Assembly (NCBI GenBank): GCA_040390855.1
Contig: JAZJXO010000014.1
Location: forward strand, 1 to 64,000
DNA: 64,000 nucleotides
Source: Parvibaculum sp040390855
Lineage (GTDB): Bacteria > Pseudomonadota > Alphaproteobacteria > Parvibaculales > Parvibaculaceae
Direction of reading: 5' to 3'
Position numbers and translations under genes: made by a program. Of the stretch, positions 60,815 through 64,000 are shown in pieces; position 1 is the first letter of the stretch, and every line of letters begins with the position of its first letter. The notes beneath the pieces are model-generated. The model did not search any database and was not told where the DNA came from. It saw only the letters and a program-made list of their open reading frames with translations.

Positions 60815-60829
60815 TGGCACGATGCTTGC
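60815..60829 (+). promoter_or_regulatory. Sigma-54 promoter of the first flagellin gene
   Basis: TGGCAC-GATGC-TTGC is a perfect -24/-12 match. Transcription should start near 60841, which gives a leader of about 195 nt. Confidence 0.85.
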
Positions 60830-60870
60830 GAACTCTTTGGCAGACACGAGAGTCCCAAGGAGACAGATAA

Positions 60871-61035
60871 ATGTTCCGTAGATGTAAGACAGTGCCTCTA
60901 TCCCACGCCGGTCACGAGACCGACGCGGCTCTGGATACAAACATCCGGGGCGTTTACGCAGAATTAAGCATTAATTTTCAGTATGGCATCCGAGCCGGGT
61001 TCAAACACACCGGCATGACCCTGGAGGGTTACTAA
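60871..61035 (+). CDS. Candidate 54-codon leader open frame before flagellin
   Basis: AAGGAG at 60857-60862 stands 8 bases before ATG 60871, about 30 nt after the predicted sigma-54 start. The frame runs 54 codons (start M-F-R-R-C-K-T-V-P-L-S, end M-T-L-E-G-Y) and its TAA at 61033-61035 ends one base before the flagellin ATG at 61037. The flagellin ribosome site (GGAGG) lies inside its last codons, so the two could be translationally coupled. The peptide resembles nothing I know. It may be a real peptide, a regulatory upstream frame, or an accident in a leader that FlbT binds. Confidence 0.45.
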   Translation: MFRRCKTVPLSHAGHETDAALDTNIRGVYAELSINFQYGIRAGFKHTGMTLEGY

Positions 61036-61036
61036 T

Positions 61037-62143
61037 ATGGCTGATGTGGTTCTTTCTGGTGCGATGCGGTCCAATCTGCTCAGCATGCAGAACACGGCGA
61101 AATTGCTCGATCAAACGCAACAGCGCGTTGCGACTGGCCTGAAGGTCAGCAGCGCGATCGACAATCCGCAATCCTTCTTCACGGCGCAGGGCCTCAACAA
61201 CCGCGCGTCTGACCTGAGCACCCTGCTGGACAGCATGGGCCTCGCAGTGCAGACACTGAACGCGGCGAGTCAGGGCATCGACGCCATTCAGAAACTGGTG
61301 CAGCAGGCCAAAGCCGCCGCCAACCAGGCTCTGCAAACAACAGTGATGGCCGCGACGACATCGTCCGCAGTCGTCCCCACCGATTACAGCACGGCAGCAA
61401 ACAGCGGCAAGACGCTGACCTTCACAATCGGAGATCACTCCGCAGTAACGATCACGCTGGCGACCAACATCCAGAGTGCCGGGGATCTTAAAACCGCCCT
61501 CTCTGGTCAGGTCTCGGGCCTCACGGTCTCTGTCTCCGCCGGTGAGATCAAGTTCTCGGTCGCTAGCGGTGACAACTTCACCGTCTCCGGCACAGCGGTC
61601 GGCACGGCCATCGCCGCGGACGTCACCACGAACAACGGTGTCAACCGCAACAAGCAGGTCGACAACTACAACAGCCTGCTAGTCCAGATCGACCAGTTGG
61701 CGCAGGACGCGAGCTTCAACGGCATCAACCTGCTCCAGTCGGGCAGCAACCTGCTGGTGAACTTCAACGAGAACCAGACCTCGCAGCTCTCGATTGACGG
61801 TACGAGCACATCGTCTTCAGGTATCGGCCTGCGCAAGCTGACCTATGCGGACTTTGCGACCAATGCCGCCCTGAAAGTCATCCAGCAGGACGACGACCGC
61901 AGCTTGCAGACCCTGCGTGTGAAGGCCACTGCCTTCGCATCGAGCCTCTCCATCGTGCAGTCCCGTCAGGACTTCACAAAGAACATGATCAACACGCTGC
62001 AGACCGGTGCCTCGGGCCTCACGCTCGCCGACACCAACGAAGAAGGTGCGAACTTGCTTGCCCTTCAGACACGCCAGCAGCTCGGCACCTCGGCGCTCTC
62101 CATCGCCAACCAGTCGCAGCAGAGCATTCTCAAGCTCTTCTAA
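61037..62143 (+). CDS. Flagellin, first copy
   Basis: This 368-residue flagellin has conserved helical ends: an N-terminal L-L-D-Q-T-Q-Q-R-V-A-T-G-L-K-V block near residue 27 and a C-terminal L-A-L-Q-T-R-Q-Q-L-G-T-S-A-L-S-I-A-N-like helix. A short variable centre at about 115-205 holds L-T-F-T-I-G-D and S-A-G-D-L-K-T-A-L-S-G. It is driven by the sigma-54 promoter and ended by a strong terminator. Its many Ser/Thr residues could be glycosylated by the upstream TPR protein. Confidence 0.95.
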   Translation: MADVVLSGAMRSNLLSMQNTAKLLDQTQQRVATGLKVSSAIDNPQSFFTAQGLNNRASDLSTLLDSMGLAVQTLNAASQGIDAIQKLVQQAKAAANQALQTTVMAATTSSAVVPTDYSTAANSGKTLTFTIGDHSAVTITLATNIQSAGDLKTALSGQVSGLTVSVSAGEIKFSVASGDNFTVSGTAVGTAIAADVTTNNGVNRNKQVDNYNSLLVQIDQLAQDASFNGINLLQSGSNLLVNFNENQTSQLSIDGTSTSSSGIGLRKLTYADFATNAALKVIQQDDDRSLQTLRVKATAFASSLSIVQSRQDFTKNMINTLQTGASGLTLADTNEEGANLLALQTRQQLGTSALSIANQSQQSILKLF

Positions 62144-62159
62144 GCGACGCCGTAGGATA

Positions 62160-62206
62160 AAATACAAATGCAGCGGGGCCCTTTCGGGCCCCGTTTTGTA
62201 TTTTAT
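62160..62206 (+). terminator. Extended terminator of flagellin 1
   Basis: CGGGGCCC and GGGCCCCG pair perfectly around TTTC (62175-62194) with a T-rich tail. Outside that stem AAATACAAA (62161-62169) and TTTTGTATTT (62195-62204) extend the pairing. Confidence 0.9.
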
Positions 62207-62409
62207 TTTTCAGAAAATTTTTGACATTGAAATCACGATTCACAAAAACCGTGACGGCTCCGGCATTTATATGGTTAGCGCGAAGGTAAGGTTTTCAGCC
62301 GTTAAAGAATTCAGAGAGGTTCGATTTACGGCGCATTAAATGTTCAGGTCCATATTGAACCCATAGCTCAGGAAGAGCTTTGACATTTTTCCTAGGAAGG
62401 GAAGCTACT

Positions 62410-63525
62410 ATGACCTCTGTTACACTTTCATCCGCCGTTCGCAACAACCTGCTCTCGTTGCAGGGCACTGCAAAGATGATGGCGGACACACAGAACCGCC
62501 TCGCGACGGGCAACAAGATCAACACGGCCGTCGATGATGCGAACTCGTTTTTCACGGCCGCTGGCCTGAACAACCGCGCTTCCGACCTTGCCACGCTGCA
62601 GGACAGCATGAGCCTGGCCGTTAAGACGGTGAACGCAGCCAGCTCCGGCATCGACTCGATCCAGAAGCTCGTCACACAGGCGAAGTCTGTTGCTAACCAG
62701 GCTCTCCAGACGACGATCACTACCGCTTCTGCCTCGGCCACTGCCGTTGCCACCGACTTCACGACCGCAGCGAACAGCGGTCTGTCCTTGACCTTCACGA
62801 TCGGCGACAACGCGGCGACGTCCGTTGCGCTTACAACCGACGTCAACAGCGCCGGCGACCTCAAGACAGCTCTCTCGGGCAAAGTTTCGGGCCTCACAGT
62901 CTCCGTTTCCGGTGGCGCCATTAAGTTCTCGGTTGCTTCTGGTGCTAACTTCTCTGTCTCCGGTGGCGCCGCTACAAAAGCCATCGGTGGCAACATCTCC
63001 AAGACGTCGAACGGTGCGAACCGCGACGCGTTTATCGAACAGTACAACGACCTGCGCGCGCAGATCGATCAGCTGGCTTCGGACTCGAGCTTCAACGGCG
63101 TCAACCTGCTGGGTGGCGCGGGCGCAGACAAGAACCTGACGGTGAACTTCAACGCCAATCAGACATCTTCACTGACGCTGAAAGCCGTCGATATGAGCTC
63201 TGCCGGCCTCGGCCTCACCGCCGTGACCGACTGGTCGACAAAGGGCAAGGTCGATGCGACAAACGCGTCACTCGACTCTGCCAAGGTGACGTTGCGCACA
63301 CAGGCTTCGACCTTCGGTTCGAACCTTGCCGTGATCAACAACCGTCAGTCGTACACACAGAACACGATTGACAACCTGCAAGCTGGCGCGGGCGATCTCA
63401 CGCTCGCCGACATCAACCAGGAAGGCGCGAACCTCCTCGCCCTCCAGACACGTCAGTCACTGGCCCAGACAGCTCTCTCGCTGTCCAACCAGGCTCAGTC
63501 GAGCATCCTTTCGATCCTGCGTTAA
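62410..63525 (+). CDS. Flagellin, second copy
   Basis: This 371-residue flagellin is highly similar to the first over the N- and C-terminal helices and also in the centre (T-A-A-N-S-G, L-T-F-T-I-G-D, D-L-K-T-A-L-S-G, G-L-T-V-S-V-S and K-F-S-V-A-S-G are shared), so the pair arose by tandem duplication. I see no sigma-54 box in the 215 bp before it, unlike copy one. AGGAAGGGAAG stands before ATG 62410. The terminator of copy one separates them, so it needs its own promoter. Confidence 0.95.
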   Translation: MTSVTLSSAVRNNLLSLQGTAKMMADTQNRLATGNKINTAVDDANSFFTAAGLNNRASDLATLQDSMSLAVKTVNAASSGIDSIQKLVTQAKSVANQALQTTITTASASATAVATDFTTAANSGLSLTFTIGDNAATSVALTTDVNSAGDLKTALSGKVSGLTVSVSGGAIKFSVASGANFSVSGGAATKAIGGNISKTSNGANRDAFIEQYNDLRAQIDQLASDSSFNGVNLLGGAGADKNLTVNFNANQTSSLTLKAVDMSSAGLGLTAVTDWSTKGKVDATNASLDSAKVTLRTQASTFGSNLAVINNRQSYTQNTIDNLQAGAGDLTLADINQEGANLLALQTRQSLAQTALSLSNQAQSSILSILR

Positions 63526-63551
63526 TCGCAAGGTCGCTGACCAAACAGAAC

Positions 63552-63582
63552 GGCGGGAGCGCAAGCTCCCGCCGTTTTCGTT
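63552..63582 (+). terminator. Terminator of flagellin 2
   Basis: GGCGGGAGC and GCTCCCGCC pair perfectly around GCAA and are followed by GTTTTCGTTT. Confidence 0.9.
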
Positions 63583-63737
63583 TGCGCGCCGCACGAACAC
63601 GCTTTTCATCTGAAACAAGGGCCATCGCTCATTTGGAACTACGGCTTGGCACCTGAAATGGGGTAACCTCGTGAAACGCCTGCGGGCAAGAATCAATTTC
63701 CCCTGATGCGGGGCAAACTCGGAGCGGGACAAGATCC

Positions 63738-64000
63738 ATGGCCCTCAAAGTCGAACTCAAGCCCGGTGAGCGCTTTATCCTCGGCGATAGCGTCATCACC
63801 AATGACGACCAGCGCACCCGCCTCTTCATCGAAGGTGACGCGCCTATCCTGCGCGAGAAGGACATCCTGCGTCTCGACGATGCCGACACGCCCTGCAAGA
63901 AGATTTATCTGATGCTACAGATGATGTATCTGGCCGCCGATCCTATGCAGCACCACGACCTCTACTTCTCCCTTGTTAATGATGTGTTAGAAGCTGCTCC
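63738..64000 (+). CDS. flbT: Flagellin mRNA regulator FlbT, cut by the window end
   Basis: The first 87 codons of FlbT are visible: it starts A-L-K-V-E-L-K-P-G-E-R-F and continues I-T-N-D-D-Q-R-T-R-L-F-I-E-G-D-A-P-I-L-R-like, the family core. In Caulobacter FlbT binds the 5' leader of flagellin mRNA and represses or destabilises it until the hook is complete. Its presence beside a flagellin with a long leader fits that role. The 3' end lies beyond position 64000. Confidence 0.93.
   Translation, partial: MALKVELKPGERFILGDSVITNDDQRTRLFIEGDAPILREKDILRLDDADTPCKKIYLMLQMMYLAADPMQHHDLYFSLVNDVLEAA

Noticed and set aside
1..64000. CRISPR arrays, rRNA operons and classic insertion sequences
   Set aside because: No regularly spaced repeats, no rRNA-like stretches and no transposase genes were seen.

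Overview
The window reads as alphaproteobacterial chromosome. The gene order flhB-cckA-recA-alaS-icd, the purC-purS-purQ-purL-bolA-grxD run, an F1Fo-ATPase zeta subunit (DUF1476), FliX, FlbT, a DksA without its zinc cysteines, perfect CtrA boxes (TTAA-N7-TTAA) and sigma-54 promoters in front of flagellar operons all point to a polarly flagellated, Caulobacter/Parvibaculum-like lineage. I do not assign a genus.

Positions 1 to about 16.7 kb are an integrated mobile element whose left end lies outside the window. It abuts the 3' end of a tRNA-Leu(UAA) gene (16711-16797, minus strand). It carries a SprT-like zincin, a TraG/VirD4-like ATPase, a membrane retropepsin-like protease, a DUF4407 membrane protein, an ankyrin-like protein, an ArdC-type anti-restriction operon, a tyrosine integrase operon and a large serine recombinase. 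The recombinase gene is broken by an in-frame TGA at codon 31, and its 3' end runs antisense into the tRNA-Leu gene. A 46-bp copy of a tRNA-Pro(GGG) 3' half lies beside the tyrosine integrase with putative arm-type repeats on both sides, which looks like an attP rather than an attL or attR. Five copies of a 19-bp direct-repeat box sit in front of the element's plus-strand transcription units. They are the best candidate here for an undescribed regulatory system. The far left holds a dense array of hairpins.

From 16.7 to 37 kb lies housekeeping chromosome: a small secreted protein, a CinA-type MoCF domain protein, methionine aminopeptidase, RadC, PurB, a histidine phosphatase, the ATPase zeta subunit, a GFA-family protein, the purCSQL-bolA-grxD cluster, an extradiol dioxygenase, RpsD, TrmJ, Icd, AlaS and RecA. 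A second, diverged copy of the last codons of alaS lies just downstream of alaS, which suggests in situ gene replacement.

From 37 to 64 kb is a flagellar and cell-cycle region. CckA, the kinase at the top of the CtrA pathway, follows flgBC-fliE-fliQ-fliR-flhB. Next come fliOP, a 1176-residue TPR protein, a MotE-like protein, DUF6468, fliM, fliL, flgFGAH, dksA, fliX, flgI-flgJ-flgN, a TPR glycosyltransferase-like protein (probably flagellin modification), two tandem flagellins and flbT (cut by the window end). CtrA boxes lie before fliO and between fliX and flgI. Sigma-54 promoters lie before flgF, flgI and the first flagellin. This gives a readable cascade: CckA to CtrA, then early genes including fliX, then sigma-54 hook and filament genes, then post-transcriptional control of flagellin by FlbT. 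The first flagellin's sigma-54 leader also contains an apparently unannotated 54-codon open frame with a strong ribosome binding site, ending one base before the flagellin start.
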